Source of the DNA: Sclerurus mexicanus
Taxonomy: Eukaryota; Chordata; Aves; Passeriformes; Furnariidae
Reading direction: 5' to 3'
NCBI GenBank assembly: GCA_013396755.1
Contig: VWZF01004013.1
Span: 558,001 to 622,000 of the forward strand
Length of the DNA: 64,000 bases
In this document: positions 22,936-35,181 of the stretch, one piece after another
Layout of the letters: every line of letters begins with the position of its first letter
How positions within the stretch are numbered: the stretch's first letter is position 1
Position numbers and translations under genes: made by a program
The notes under the pieces: model-generated
What the model saw: only the letters and a program-made list of their open reading frames with translations
Told to the model about the DNA's origin: nothing
Databases searched by the model: none

Positions 22936-25900
22936 AACACTACACAAAGAATCGCCATTCTTTGAGGTGTATGCAAATGTATTTTCGTTCCCAAATTAGA
23001 GGTTAAATGTACAGTTAGAAACAAAATGGGATCAAGAGAGCTGTTTCTCACTATTTCAACTACTTCCTTAAGAAAAGGTCAGCTTCTCAAACCAATATTT
23101 TCCTTGTTTGTTTTATTTTTTCTGAAAGCAATGCTGACTCATAATTTCCCATTTGTGTTACCAGCTCAAGTGAATCCATATCCCTCTTGCCTTTTGTTTC
23201 CTATTCAACCTACTTAAGTTTAATACTTAAGTTTCTTCCTGTAACCATTTCAGATAGTAAGTGGCAAACACTACTTGTTTTTCCTAATTAAAAAGCAGGA
23301 GCAAAATGTCAAGACTACACATGACATATAATTATTTCACTGTAGAATCCTGAGGATGAGGAAATTATAGGCTTAGGGAACAAGAATAAAATAATTATAT
23401 CTTTTAAAATACTTTGTGAACAAAAGCTTTTTCTTAACTGGGTTTCTTTTCTGAGTTTAAATGCTTCACTATAAATCAATTATGAAAATAATTGCAGAAT
23501 TATGAATTATTTTTAAAGAAGCAATCAAGAATGTAAAGTGGGATTTTTCTTATAATAAATCTTGCATTTGTACAACTTACACATATGAGCAGGTTTTCGA
23601 GGTGAATACTGTTCAAAAAAACACATTTCTGAAAGTGGCATTATCTCCAAATTAAGAGAACAGTAGCTCAACAAAACAAAACACAGTATACAGGCAGTTC
23701 CCCAAGAAGTCGAATTACAGATACTGGAAGTTATAAATGACTGAAGCTGTTATTCCTCGCTGAATTAAAGCTTACTGGTTCAGGCTGAGGAAGCTGAGAT
23801 AGTAAAGTTCAAAATCTGCTAACTCATGAAATGGCAAAGGCAAATATTGCTTAAAGATGACATGTTTGACCAGTTCTTACATTCTCTACAAATTGGAGAC
23901 AAGACACTAATTGAGATGGATCTTCAGGCTGACTCATAAAAAGAATGACTGTATGCTTAGGCTGCCTCTTTGCTTAAGACTTAATCCTAATGCCATTTAA
24001 GTGAAGATATTATTGATATTAAATAACTCAGGATGAAGCTTTGTAACAGTAAAGTTGTCAAAACCTTTTTTTTAATGTTATAAAAGTCTGCATCTTTGAT
24101 TTTTCAAAGTATGAATGATATAACAATGAAGCTACACTTTCAGTATCTAAGATATGTAAGTTTATAAGTTACTTTCAACACTTGAAAAACAGCGGTGCAG
24201 AATAGCTAAAGCATATGAAAATGTAGAAAAATAAGACATGTTTACAGCTGAAAAATGTTTTGATTAAGTTAAGGAGAATTCAGAATCTATAACTACTGAA
24301 AAAATCTATTACACTGGCTTCACAGGTAATAAACTTGGATCACTTGTCTCAAAATTAGTTATCATGTTCAAGGCAAACTTCGGGGACCCAGTACTTAGAA
24401 AAATCTTTGCATTAAAAAGTCTAAAGCTGAATGTCAGCGTTGAACTTTTGTCAGCTCAGCAACAATCATTTTGCAAGGGTAGCTGTGATACTGAAATAGA
24501 GATTTTTTTTTTTTTATTTTTTTTTTGTCATAAGGATCTTCAGGACCCTTCATATAGAAATCACTAAGAAAAATGAAAATATTGCAAAAAATCCTACCAA
24601 CCTGTGAATTTCATGTTTAATCCCCATTAACATTTATTTAGCAATCAGAAAGGAAACTTGTAAACCTTGTCTCCTGAATTAAATTTCTGTGTTTATTTCT
24701 TTTTTGTTAATGCTCACATTCCTCGGCCACCTAAAAATTATTCTTCAAATATAAGATGAGTTACCTGAGAAAAATCAATGGGATATATTCTATTTTCCAA
24801 AGAAATAATCCAGATTTATAATGAAACAGTTGTTGTTATCTTACAGATCAATAACTAGAAACATAACAGTATTGTTATAGATAAGGCATCTATAAACACA
24901 TAATCAGTTCCCCAGTCTTACTCTATCTTTTCCGCTGAATTGGAAATCTCCTGAAAACAATGATACAGTTTTCAGTGATTTAAACTTTCCATTAGTTCCT
25001 GCCATGCCTGCATCTAGATGCGTCAGTTCCAGGCAAAATGCAAACGTGCAGAAGTGAATGGAAATGAAAAGTAAGGCAGAAAAAAAAATTAAATCAGTGT
25101 TTCTAAGCATGAAATGTCTTCATATAAAGCTTAGTTCTCAAACAAAACAAACCAAAAGCCCACAAAACAAACACAAAAATGCACACACAAACCCCAAAAC
25201 CCACAAAAATTATCTTAGTGAAAGTAAGATGGATCTCAGTGCTCCCCTGAGCTGAAACACTGAGATCTGCCTGAGCTGCACATGCTTCTCAAGAGCACTT
25301 CCCAGAGAGCTCCATGGGTCTCTCAACAAGCTGGGAATATGAAAAATGAAGTGGCCCTCAAGTCCTGCTGCTTCTCCTTTTTGTTAAAAGCACCCAAGTG
25401 GCATTTGCACAACACACATAGTCCTTATAGTTGAAAGAACTCTTCAGCTAAATCAACAGCACTGAACAGTGCATGAAAGCATTGTGGGTGAGTCGCTTGA
25501 CCTTGGCTTAGTTTCTGTTTATATGAGTATCTCCAGCTGGCTATGGCCAAATTAAATTTAATTTGTACAAATTTTTAATCACAATATACTGTAATTGTGT
25601 TCAATGTTTGACCACACTGAAGACAGGTATTCTTCTTACCTTTTCTCTGTTTCATCTTGCCTCTTCATCAACCTACCCACATCCTCCTCCCTTTCCCCTC
25701 TCCTGAAATACCCATTAGGAACTTTGTAATAAATCTAAACCAGCATGGTGCATAAAAATTGTACCTACAGAGGGCACTTTAAAAGCTTTTTCTTTATAAA
25801 AATGAGTAACAAAATTTCCCCCATATTGAAGGCGGGGTTTTTTTCATTTACAAGTTTTTCTATTTACAAATAATTCATCTGAACATCTTAGTCATCTAAA

Positions 25901-26952
25901 ATATTTTCTTTTTTTGCTTAGGTCTTTCTGCTTTCTTATATTCTAATTGTGTTTCCCCATTTTTCCTTCCTTTTCATACCTCTTGCAGTCAAGATCATTT
26001 TCATAATGTTAAGAACACTCAGGCAGATGAGAGCAGGAACAGCTCATTACTGCTGGGATGGATCATTATTAACTCACTGCATTCTTCAGCAAGGGTATGT
26101 AACTTTTGTACCATTGCACCTCTCAACCTGGTGTTTAAAATAACATTTTAATGACAAATCCACAATGTAAACAGGGGAGAAAAGCTTGTATAAAGGTCAG
26201 CAACTTTTCTTCTTTTAATCTCCATGGAAGATGTGAATGTTTGGTGCCTCTACAGGGCTTTATTAATTGCTTTTAAGTTATTAAAACCAGGACTCTTATT
26301 TTCATTGCTGTGTCTCAGCCAAGCAAAGATGGAAGAACAGGTGGAAGTGCCAGTCCTTATTTGCACTAGACCTTATGCCATTCAACCTGTGTCTGGAAAG
26401 ACAAGGGTGCCTATAGCCCTGTGTGGCAAACAATATATGCATACATGATTGTATTTCAGAAGGAATCATTTAACCTATTTAACACCTGCTCTGCTCCACT
26501 GTTTTTATCTGTGCTTTTTCTGAGAGGTGGTAAGTGTAGGTGTCTGGTATCGCATCCTCAATTTCAACATTGCTCTTTTGAAAGCAAGACAACTGCTTCA
26601 TTCATATAGGCCTGTGGAATGTAGGAAAGAGCCTGCCAGACACAATTTCCTCAGAGAAATTCCTGTTGGACTCAGGTGCCACCCACTGTCTTCTTTCTGA
26701 ACTGGATTTTGCTTTTTCTCTGTCAGCATCAACTCAAAGTAATTCATTTGAACGACATGAGGTAAGGGATGAAGTACCACATTTGAAAGTCATTCTTCAT
26801 AACCTCTCACTAATCCATCTGAGAAACTGCCATCACTTAGTCTTTTCGCACAAATGCACTGTTTGAAGGCAATCAGGGGAGAGGGAGAGAAAGAGTAAGT
26901 GGGAGTAGTTTGAAGTGTCATCTCCATACACATGAAAAGCAAGGTAATGAAG
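22936..26952. other. AT-rich non-coding sequence, no gene seen
   Basis: No recognisable exon, RNA gene or repeat body. Contents are an interrupted T run near 24506-24527, an A/C-rich tract at 25137-25212 and overlapping AT palindromes at 25548-25573. All reading frames are below 75 codons and show no motifs. Confidence 0.55.
25548..25573. repeat. Two overlapping AT-rich palindromes
   Basis: CAAATTAAATTTAATTTG at 25548-25565 is a perfect 18-bp palindrome. AATTTGTACAAATT at 25560-25573 is a perfect 14-bp palindrome that shares six bases with it. Either could extrude or bind a dimeric protein; neither is shown. Confidence 0.9.
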
Positions 26953-28456
26953 TAGAATCATAGAACAGAATCATAGAATTAACCAAGTTGGAAAAGACCA
27001 CCGAGATCATCAAGTCCAACCTTTGATCCAACAATCTTACTAAACCATGACACTAAGTGCCAGATCCAATCTCACCTTAAAAACCTCTGGGGATGATGAA
27101 TGAACCATCTCCCTGGGCAGCCTATTCCAATTCCTGATTACTCCCTCTGTAAAAGATTTCTTCCTAATATCTAATTTGAACCTTCCCTGGCACAGCTTAA
27201 AACTGTGCCCTCTTGTCCTATTGCTGGTTGTCTGGGAGAAGAGACCAAACCCCTGGCTACACTCTCCATTCAGGTGGTTGTAGAGAGCAATGACCCTCCT
27301 CTTCTCCAGGCTGAACAAGCCCAGCTCCCTCAGCCTCTCCTCACAGGTCTTGTGCTCCAGTCCCTTTGCCAGCCTTGTTGCCCTTCTTTGGACATGCTCC
27401 AGCACCTCAATACTATCCTGAATTAAGGACCCAGACCTGGACACAGGACTGGAGGTATGGCCTCCTCAGCGCTGAATACAGGGAATTCCATATTCCCTGG
27501 TCCTGCTGGCCACACTATTCCTGATACAGGCCAGGATGCCATTGGCCTTCTTGGCCACCTGGGCACACTGCCGGCTCATGTTCAGTTTCCTGTAAACAGA
27601 ACTTTCTGCCTGGCTGTTCTCCAGCCACTCTGTCCCCAGACCGTAGCACTCCATGGGGTTGTTGTGGCCAAAGTGCAGGACCCAGCACTTGGCCTTGTTG
27701 AACACCACATTGTTGGATTTGCCCCATCTATCCAGCCTCTCCAGGTCCCTCTGCAGAGCCCTCCTGCCTTCCAGCAGGTTGACACTCCCTCCCAACTTGG
27801 TGTCATCTGCAAATTTGCTAATGATGAACTCAATCCCTTTATCTAAATCATCAATAAAGATGTTGAACAGAACTGGCCCCAACACTGACCCCTGGGGGAC
27901 ACCACTAGTGACCGGCTGCCAGCTGGATGCAGCACCATTTACCAGCACTCCCTGGGCCCAGCCATCCAGCCAATTCCTAACCCAGCAGAGAGTACACCTG
28001 TCCAAACGTGGGCTGCGACCTTTTCCAGGAGTATGTTATGGGAGACGGTGTCAAAGGCTTTGCTGAAGTCCAAGTAGACTACATCCACAGCCTTCCCCTC
28101 ATTCACCAGGCAGGTTACCTGATCATTAAAGGAGATCAGGTTGGTCAGACAGGGCCTGGCCCTTCGAAACCCGTGCTGGCTGGGTCTGATCCCTTCTTCA
28201 TCCTGTAGGTGTCGTGTGATCGCACTCAGGATGATCTGCTCCATAACCTTACCAGGCACTGAGGTCAGGCTGACAGTCTTGTAGTTGCCCAGGTTCTCCT
28301 TCCAGCCCTTTTTATGGATCGGCATGACATTTGCCAACTTCCAATCATCTGGGACCACCCCAGTAAGCCAGGCCTGTTGGTAAATGATGGAGAGTGGCTT
28401 GGCAAGCTCTTCCACCAGCTAGACCCTAGGACAGATCTCATCTGGCCCCATAGACC
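26953..28456 (-). mobile_element. CR1 retrotransposon, 5'-truncated, fairly well preserved
   Basis: Minus-strand CR1 LINE. The plus strand begins with AGAATCATAGAACAGAATCA (26953), the complement of the paired ATTCTATG repeats that end CR1 elements. It continues backwards through the 3' part, the C-terminal domain and the reverse transcriptase. The match is lost around 28456, just after the GPDEICPRV-like segment upstream of RT motif A, so the first open reading frame and the endonuclease are missing. Its composition is noticeably GC-richer than the surrounding DNA. Few frameshifts separate the coding pieces, so it inserted later than the other CR1 copies here. A 103-bp part of it (27941-28043) reappears exactly at 28605-28707. 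Confidence 0.96.
27040..28450 (-). pseudogene. CR1 reverse transcriptase pseudogene (ORF2, three frames)
   Basis: Reads right to left in three pieces. The piece at 27939-28415 has SLTSVPGKVMEQ, PSQHGFRRARPCLTNL and VVYLDFSKAFDTVSHN (RT motif A). The piece at 27466-28005 continues after a frameshift near 28000 with VTSGVPQGSVLGPVLFNIFI (motif B region) and SKFADDTKLGG, keeping the catalytic FADD. The piece at 27040-27444 holds the C-terminal region with VQRRATRLAKGLEH and LRELGLFSLEKRR, and stops near the expected ORF2 end. Part of the usual segment after LENSQAES is deleted. A stop lies at the left end of the PRV segment near 28425. Because of the frameshifts, this stop and the lost N-terminal half, the copy is dead. 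Confidence 0.93.
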
Positions 28457-28603
28457 TCCCCAGGTACCCTTAAAGAACAGATATGAGTCCCTGGACCCAG
28501 AGGGTCAAGCAGAGGACGCTCAAGAGAAAGAGCTGTCTGGAGGAGGTGATGAGGCTCAGGAGGGGATTCTTTTACTTCTCTGATCAGGGACCTGTTTCCA
28601 TTC
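28457..28603. other. Unidentified 147-bp segment between CR1 and first N
   Basis: This GC-balanced segment follows the CR1 break and is open on the minus strand (63 codons, 28438-28629, crossing the N). The peptide does not match CR1 ORF2 as I know it, nor any family I recognise. It may be part of another repeat or sequence misplaced during assembly, given the N that follows. Confidence 0.3.
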
Positions 28604-28708
28604 NACCAGCACTCCCTGGGCCCAGCCATCCAGCCAATTCCTAACCCAGCAGAGAGTACACCTGTCCAAACGTGGGCTGCGACCTTTTCCAGGAGTATGT
28701 TATGGGAN
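28604..28708. other. N-bounded exact copy of CR1 segment; likely assembly artefact
   Basis: Bases 28605-28707 are identical to 27941-28043 over 103 positions, from ACCAGCACTCCCTGG through TATGTTATGGGA. The copy is bracketed by single unknown bases at 28604 and 28708, the only two Ns seen in the window. The sequence on both sides of the copy differs from the CR1 flanks of the original. A real duplication would not be expected to end exactly at two ambiguous bases, so a mis-joined contig, gap-fill or polishing error is more likely. The surrounding order should be treated with caution. Confidence 0.85.
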
Positions 28709-31345
28709 ATACTTGGTTTGCTCCACCTACCTGATTGCAGGAGGGGCAGAGCTTCTCCGTCTCCTGTTGAACTTCTATTGGGGCTCGAAAGGGTGCGACT
28801 CCACCAGTCTATTTCCCTTTCACTCTCCCTAATACTTAGCTTACTCTCTTCAGTTCTTACTTACTCTCTACCTCTTCCTTGAGCTCTGCCACTAAACACA
28901 GCAAATGATTCACCTGCTTGCACTGTACACAGGCATCTTTTGCATCATCCTCTCATACTAACACCAGGCTCAGACACTCTGTGCAGCCAGTGAACTGAAC
29001 AGCTGCATCTCAGAAGATCCTATTAAATAACTCATCTTTCCTGAAGTAGTTCATGCACCTTATGGTTTTGTTTATTGCATCATATTATAAACACCTCCCC
29101 AGGAACCCTCTGGTTCTCTTCCTGGAAACAGGGATTGGCACCAAATGAAGTTTCAAAGTGCCTCAGAAGCATAAGATGTAAGCACTGAGAAAGACCTTTG
29201 GGACCAAATCACACACAGGCTGATTAAAGTTGCATTACTCACACCCTGAGGAGCTGAGACAGACTTGTAAACCAGGCTTAGTGTTGTCAGCCTCAAGATG
29301 AGATTGGGTACAAGTGCTGTCATTTCTTCACTGGGCCTGTTTTACAAGCCAGTTCCTATTTCCTGACAAAGAAAAGGCAATGTTTTGTCCTTCACGTACG
29401 CATCTGGGTACAAAGCTACTTGCAAACAAACAAAAAAACCCAAAAACAACAAACAAAACAAATCTACAGAACATTAACAAAAATCATAGCATATACTCCA
29501 CTCCCCTTCTCTCATGTGTTGCTCATTTTAAAACAGACCTAGAAAGTTTATTTGAGCCAGGTTCATGTTCTTTGTAATAAACTGTTTAGGTCAAGCTGGT
29601 TATTGTCAAGCAGAAGGATGAACATAACCCACTGGGGGTTGCTTTCTATATGAAAGCAGAGAGCCCCTCACTGCCCGATGCGATTACCTGGTTAGATTTG
29701 CTTTCCAATGCCATCCTGCACAAAAGAAATATCTCTGGAAAAGACTGTAACATAGCTCCTCTGGTCACTGGCATTATAAGATGAATAGGACTTGATCTCA
29801 ATCCAGCATCAGGCTCTATCTCCCTCACACAAGCAATGTATCATGATGACACTCCTGACTGGAGGGAATCATTAACTCGGTTTACCTCAGCCAGCACAAC
29901 ATGCCTGCACAGGAGCTTTAGAAACTGTCAGGCAGGGTGTTCTTACAACACACCTTTTATCCTAGGCAAAAAACACACATTCCTAGGCTACATGTGAGTA
30001 TGTTCAGCTTCTGGATTTGATGGATGCTGATTGCCCCTTTGGGAAAAGCATTTTGCTCTGTCATGGGGAACATCACACATTTATTACATTGGTCAAGAAA
30101 GTGCAAGTTGAGCAGTGGTAAGAGGGTGTGATTGAGCCTAAGTGAGTGTGAAAGAGTCTAAAGCTGGCTCATCTTACTTGGCAGAGGCACAGGTTAATAT
30201 AGGAGACTTCTTTAATTTACACCTTCACACTTCCTCCCATCCGCTTGTGTGTTGCAAAAAAGCAATGTCTGCAACTCTTTTAACTCACACCCTACCTGTG
30301 ATTGTGTAATTCACACTCGTTTAGGCACATCTGACTCCTGCAGTTTGCAGTCTCAGGACAGAGCAAGGCCAGACAGCTGTTCCCAGCCCACCCATAAGAG
30401 CTCCTACACAATGCGCTCCAGCTCCACATTAACAGGAGAGTATTAAGAGCACAAGGCATAATATTTGATTTGTTTTTCTTACATGTTTCTTGTAAACCAC
30501 AGTTCTGGCAGTTGACTTGGAATGCAAGTTTATAAATGGCAATTAGAAAAGCGGCCTGCTGTGACTCTGCCACAGATATGTGGAGTCAAGTGTTAAGATA
30601 CTAGCGAAATCATGACAATTTACTCTGATGTCTGGTGAAAGTCTCAGTTAATAAATTTCCGCTTTCACGTCCCCATTGCTATTTTTAATTCATGCTAGTT
30701 GAACCAAACTCCCACCCCAACAAGCACAGACTTTGGCTTATCACATTTTCGTGACATGACTAGTCACTGATTAATAAAAAATCTTGTCAAAGAAAGCTCC
30801 TGCCACTGTTGATAGATGTTGTCAGAGAATGACATTAGTTTCTGTGATGGAGGTTGTTTAGGGTGGTTACTTTTTATTTATCTTTTTACTTTGAGGCCTG
30901 TTTTGGTTTAGATATGTTCCCACAAGGTGAGAAAGATGACTGGCACAGAAAACCTCTGCTTCACTTCACTGCTTATTTTGTCATTTTGCCAAGTGGTTTT
31001 TCTCTTACGGAGTGGTGCCTTAACATCACAGGACAGGAGAAGCCTTTTGGAACACAAAAGTTACATAGACAGTTCTATTGAAGGATAAGAAGTGGTAAAA
31101 GATGAGATATTAAACTGGAAATATCCTAAAGACAAGTATTTAATTTTGGAAGGTGGTTGCTTTTTCCTGACACTAAATAAGCATAGTTACAGCTCCAACG
31201 AATTTTTAAAAATTTATTCACTTTTACTGGGATAATAATGTTTTGAATTTACCTTTGATACCATAATCTCAGAGCCATCAATAAACACAAAATGAACTTG
31301 CCTAATGCATACTTTTTGATGTGGTTAAGTTATATTCTTTGTAAA
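28709..31345. other. Non-coding sequence, no gene seen
   Basis: Mixed composition with no recognised repeat body. It contains an A-rich CAAA tract at 29423-29475 and a 5-bp-arm dyad at 30751-30766. Frames of 60-93 codons on both strands carry no motif. The segment directly right of the second N (28709-28800) is moderately GC-rich with CpGs, but no element is recognised. Confidence 0.5.
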
Positions 31346-31346
31346 T

Positions 31347-31440
31347 AAACTGAAGCACAAAATGAGTATAGAATCTGCCCAATCACACATCAAGGGAGCC
31401 CAGTATCTCAAAAAAAGAGCCAGAAGCCCATTGAGCTAGA
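31347..31440 (-). mobile_element. Possible second ancient SINE remnant
   Basis: The plus strand runs AAACTGAAGCACAAAATGAG, then ATCTGCCCAATCACACATCAAG, then GAGCCAGAAGCCCATTGAGC. This parallels the complement of old amniote tRNA-type SINEs (aaactgaggcacagag / ttgcccaaggtcacacag / gagccaggaacccag). The order and spacing agree but the divergence is high. The family cannot be fixed by eye. Confidence 0.35.
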
Positions 31441-31845
31441 GTGTCATCGTTGTGTAAGTATTAGATTTTGTTAATCTTAAAAAGCCAAAAGGAAGGAAAT
31501 ATACATAGCATAATAAAATTCTGAATCATATTTCAGCAAATTCAGTAATAAAATGTATTTTTCTCCTCGGTCTACTAAATTATTTTCAGTGTTTTCTCCA
31601 TTTGTATTTCTTCTATAATTGTGACAGTAAGTTCTTTAGAAAGCAATCACTCTAATAAAATGTACAACATTCATTTGATGTGCCTTTCTCTGTCCATGAC
31701 ATCTATGCTTTCTGATTCACTTCCTGACTCACTGCAGTTTTCCACCACTGTCATTCAATTCAAATCAATTTTGTCTGTGTGGGATTTTACTCTTTTCACT
31801 GAAAAGCTGCATTTACTTGCCCAAAATAGAGTCTGAGGAGAGACA

Positions 31846-31878
31846 GTGTGTATATGTGTGTATGCTTGTGTGTGTGCA
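31846..31878. repeat. Interrupted TG microsatellite
   Basis: GTGTGTATATGTGTGTATG followed by CTTGTGTGTGTGC; an imperfect TG repeat with TA and CT interruptions, therefore likely of low variability. Confidence 0.85.
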
Positions 31879-34800
31879 GGAAAGAGCAAGAGAACAGAAA
31901 GGTCCTTGTATCAGACTCAAGGATTTGACATAGAAGTATTTGTAGATGAGAATTTAGATGCTCTGAGGAGCTGACTTCAAATTCAGGTCAGATTAAGGTC
32001 AAAACTGGTTTCATGGACTCCTTGAAAACATGACATTTTGCATTACACAAGCAGAGAAACCTTAAGAATCCTTGATAATGCTTAGCAGGCAATCCCTGTC
32101 TTCAGGAGCCTGATCCCATGAGTAGGACACAGGAAGAAAGAACAGGGAACTTCTGGTGAAGTTTATACTCCACCTTAGAAATTCGTATGGTTTTGACAAA
32201 TAGATGAAAAAGAATACATACAAGAAAGGGAATAGCACCCCACACTGAAGACTGAGAACTACAATTATAAGAAATTATACTTTTTCTAGGACATGTATTT
32301 CAAAACATAGATCACCTGAAATCTAGTCTGTTGACCTCAGTCCAGGACTCCACTAGATTTTTGCCCAGTTCCTACATCAACTCTATTCCTAGGAACTCCA
32401 TGGTTACATTCAAATAAGAGCACACTGTCTGCTCTGGCTGAGTCCAGAATGATAACAAATTCATCTGGTAAGAAACGACATAACTCTGCTCTCTTCATCT
32501 TCCTCAGGTATTTTTTTGAAAGGTCAGAAGCCATGGAAGTCCAGCCCTTGAACTTGCCAAAGGTCCATTTGCAAGGAATAACCTTCAGCTTTGAATTGGG
32601 GTTCTGCTGTTGCTCACAGCATAAAAGTGAAAGGAGGATGAATGGCTGCTGGCAAGACCTTTCCTCACTGGTAATTTCACTGATGAGACTCAGTACCCCT
32701 CTTAAAACTAAAGGTGCCAGCCTGGCCATTTGCAATGGCAATAGAAGGAAATAGAATCTCCTCTCAGCCCAGACTTAAAATCTGAACTTTTCTGCATCAG
32801 CAGAATTTGCCTGTGACGCTGTTTCATGCCCCCACAAAATACAAATCAGAAATCAGATAGCTCTGAACATTCATTCACCCTCCAAGGCTGCCTTAGTAGG
32901 AATGTGTTCATTTGTAAACCAAATAAAGTCTGCAAAGTGAGGAAAAGAGGTCCAAGAAATATCTGATGGGACAAAGTTGAGGTATTTTCAGATATATAGA
33001 GTTTTTCCTTCCTGCGTTTGCAGGAAATTAATTTTATTTGTTTAAATAGATTTGAGAAGAGATTTGTAATTGATAGTTCTAGAAAAGGATAAAATTAATA
33101 TCTCATTCTCATTTGTACTGCTTTGATTTTTCTCTAACTTTAAAAAGTAAAATAATCTACATCAGTGTGAGTTCATCTGAATCATCCACAGAAAAAACTT
33201 CCTAACCCAGCTCCTGCAAACATTAATCCTACATACTTTCTAATCTGGAATTCAAGTTCATGCTTGTAATACCTATTTTGTAGTCACACTGCAAGCAGAG
33301 TTGCTTGAGTCCTACATGCTGGCACTTTTCTATGCTCACATCAGAAGGAAAATAAGTCTTGCAAAAAATAACAAATGAAAAAAATCCCAAAGAGAATCAT
33401 GAAATGTTCAAGACACATGTGTGTGCAGATGTGACAATGAGTGTGCAAATGTACAAGCAACTTTACCACCACAGATGTGAGGTTCTAAGATCAAACTGTA
33501 ATATAAAGCCTTGCTCTAATGAGAGTTAGTGCCTTTATTGCTGAAAGCACAAAATAAAGAGGTGTAAGTGGAAAAAAAAATCAGATCATCTATTATCATC
33601 AAAAAAATTCCAAAATGGAACATAATGCTGGCACAGCATAATATTAAGGAAACCTGAAAAGTCTTGCAAATATTTTCACAGATTAGCATCATGATGATAG
33701 TAAAATTGAAACACAAGATTGGTTTGCAGTGAGTCAAAGTCATACCAGCAGTCACAGAAGACATTAAAAAACTAACTGCTGGTTATTGGTGGAAATGTTA
33801 CAAAGCTTTTGATTCTGGGTGAATTCTAGCATCAGTTTTTGTTAAGCCATGGTTTTATATTAGAGGCATATGATGCTTTAATCTGTTTCATATTATTCAG
33901 TACACTACAGATCAGAAAACACTAAATATGGATAGAAATTGCTGGTGGTAGTGACAAGAATTTCAGTAGTTTTATTCTTAAGTGAACACTACAATTTTAA
34001 TCAAATATTTAGAATTTTCAGTTAACTCAATATTATTCATAATTATTATTTGTCATCATTATACTATTTTTACCATACAACCAAAAAACAGAAATATCGC
34101 ATGATCTACTTCTGAAGGAGAATAGTAACTAGTTAAAATGAATAATTCAAAGGCAATGCATATCAAAACATTTTTTAAGTTTATAAAAGCAGTGCCAAAT
34201 TAAAAACAAGGAAAACCCCACAAATACTAACCATTTTTATGATGTTTTCACTTCTGTTTTCAGGTACTAAATCACCATTAAAATTTTGAGGGTCTTTATG
34301 AACATCTGTGTTCTTTTAGGAATAAGTGAAAAAATCTCTAACTGCTGCAACAGGACGCAGTGGATCCAGGAGGAATTCTCTGCACTGTGAAAGCTGGAAG
34401 AGCACTTTCTTTGCATTTCCTGGAAACAGCCTTCCACCACAGTTTGAACAATCCAAATGTGGTAGTATTGCAATAATACTGTGAAGGCATGAGTTGGGGA
34501 AGAATTCTGCAGAGGGGTAAGGTGATGAAGGTAAGGAGTCTTTTCAAGTGGATGGCTGGCTTATTCTCTTTTGAAATGGACCCTGCATTGCTAATGAGGT
34601 TAGTTTTTTTAAAGATACTCTCACAGAGGTGTCTCTTAGTATTTCAAATATAAGTATAGAAAACTAATCTCATAAATCAAGCTCATCTGGGCACAGAATG
34701 AGTAATACTTTTTGCAAATTGACTGTATGTTTACAGGCCTCAGATTTTTGCATATACACTCAAGTTTCTAAATCTTCCTGTATATTTTGTGGGCTCACTA

Positions 34801-35142
34801 TTCATAAAAAGTAGGAAGTTATTAATAACATAGTTTAGCATCAAGCATTCCAGAAGTAAGAGCAAAGCAGGAGCAAAAGAGCAGTTTCTTATACACTTTT
34901 ATAGTTAGATGGCACTTCACAATGGTAGGAGACATCTTAGGGTTTACTCTACATTCTATACTTTGGCCAGCTTAAGTGAAAACAGAGTGAGAATAAACCA
35001 AAAGAAAAAAAAATATTTAGCGCACACTATTCACTATCTTGCCTACTTGACCCTCTCTGTCTGAAATACTAGGGACTGTCAAAGTTTCCCTATGCTACTA
35101 AATTAACTATACAAACAAGTTATTTTTAGTATAAAGTGCTGC

Positions 35143-35181
35143 TTGCTAGCTAGCAACAGTCATTTGTGCCTAGTGGCACAA
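35143..35181. repeat. Palindrome plus neighbouring 7-bp hairpin
   Basis: TTGCTAGCTAGCAA (35143-35156) is a perfect 14-bp palindrome. Seven bases on, TTGTGCC (35164-35170) and GGCACAA (35175-35181) form a perfect inverted repeat around TAGT. Two strong dyads within 39 bases are unusual for this AT-rich background, but no function is evident. Confidence 0.9.

Noticed and set aside
27457..28066. Plus-strand frames of 129 and 137 codons
   Set aside because: They are shadows of the minus-strand CR1 reverse-transcriptase frame.
32337..32741. 134-codon minus-strand frame with an overlapping 101-codon plus-strand frame
   Set aside because: Considered as a retrocopy, but no protein family is recognised and no poly-A tail or boundary is visible.
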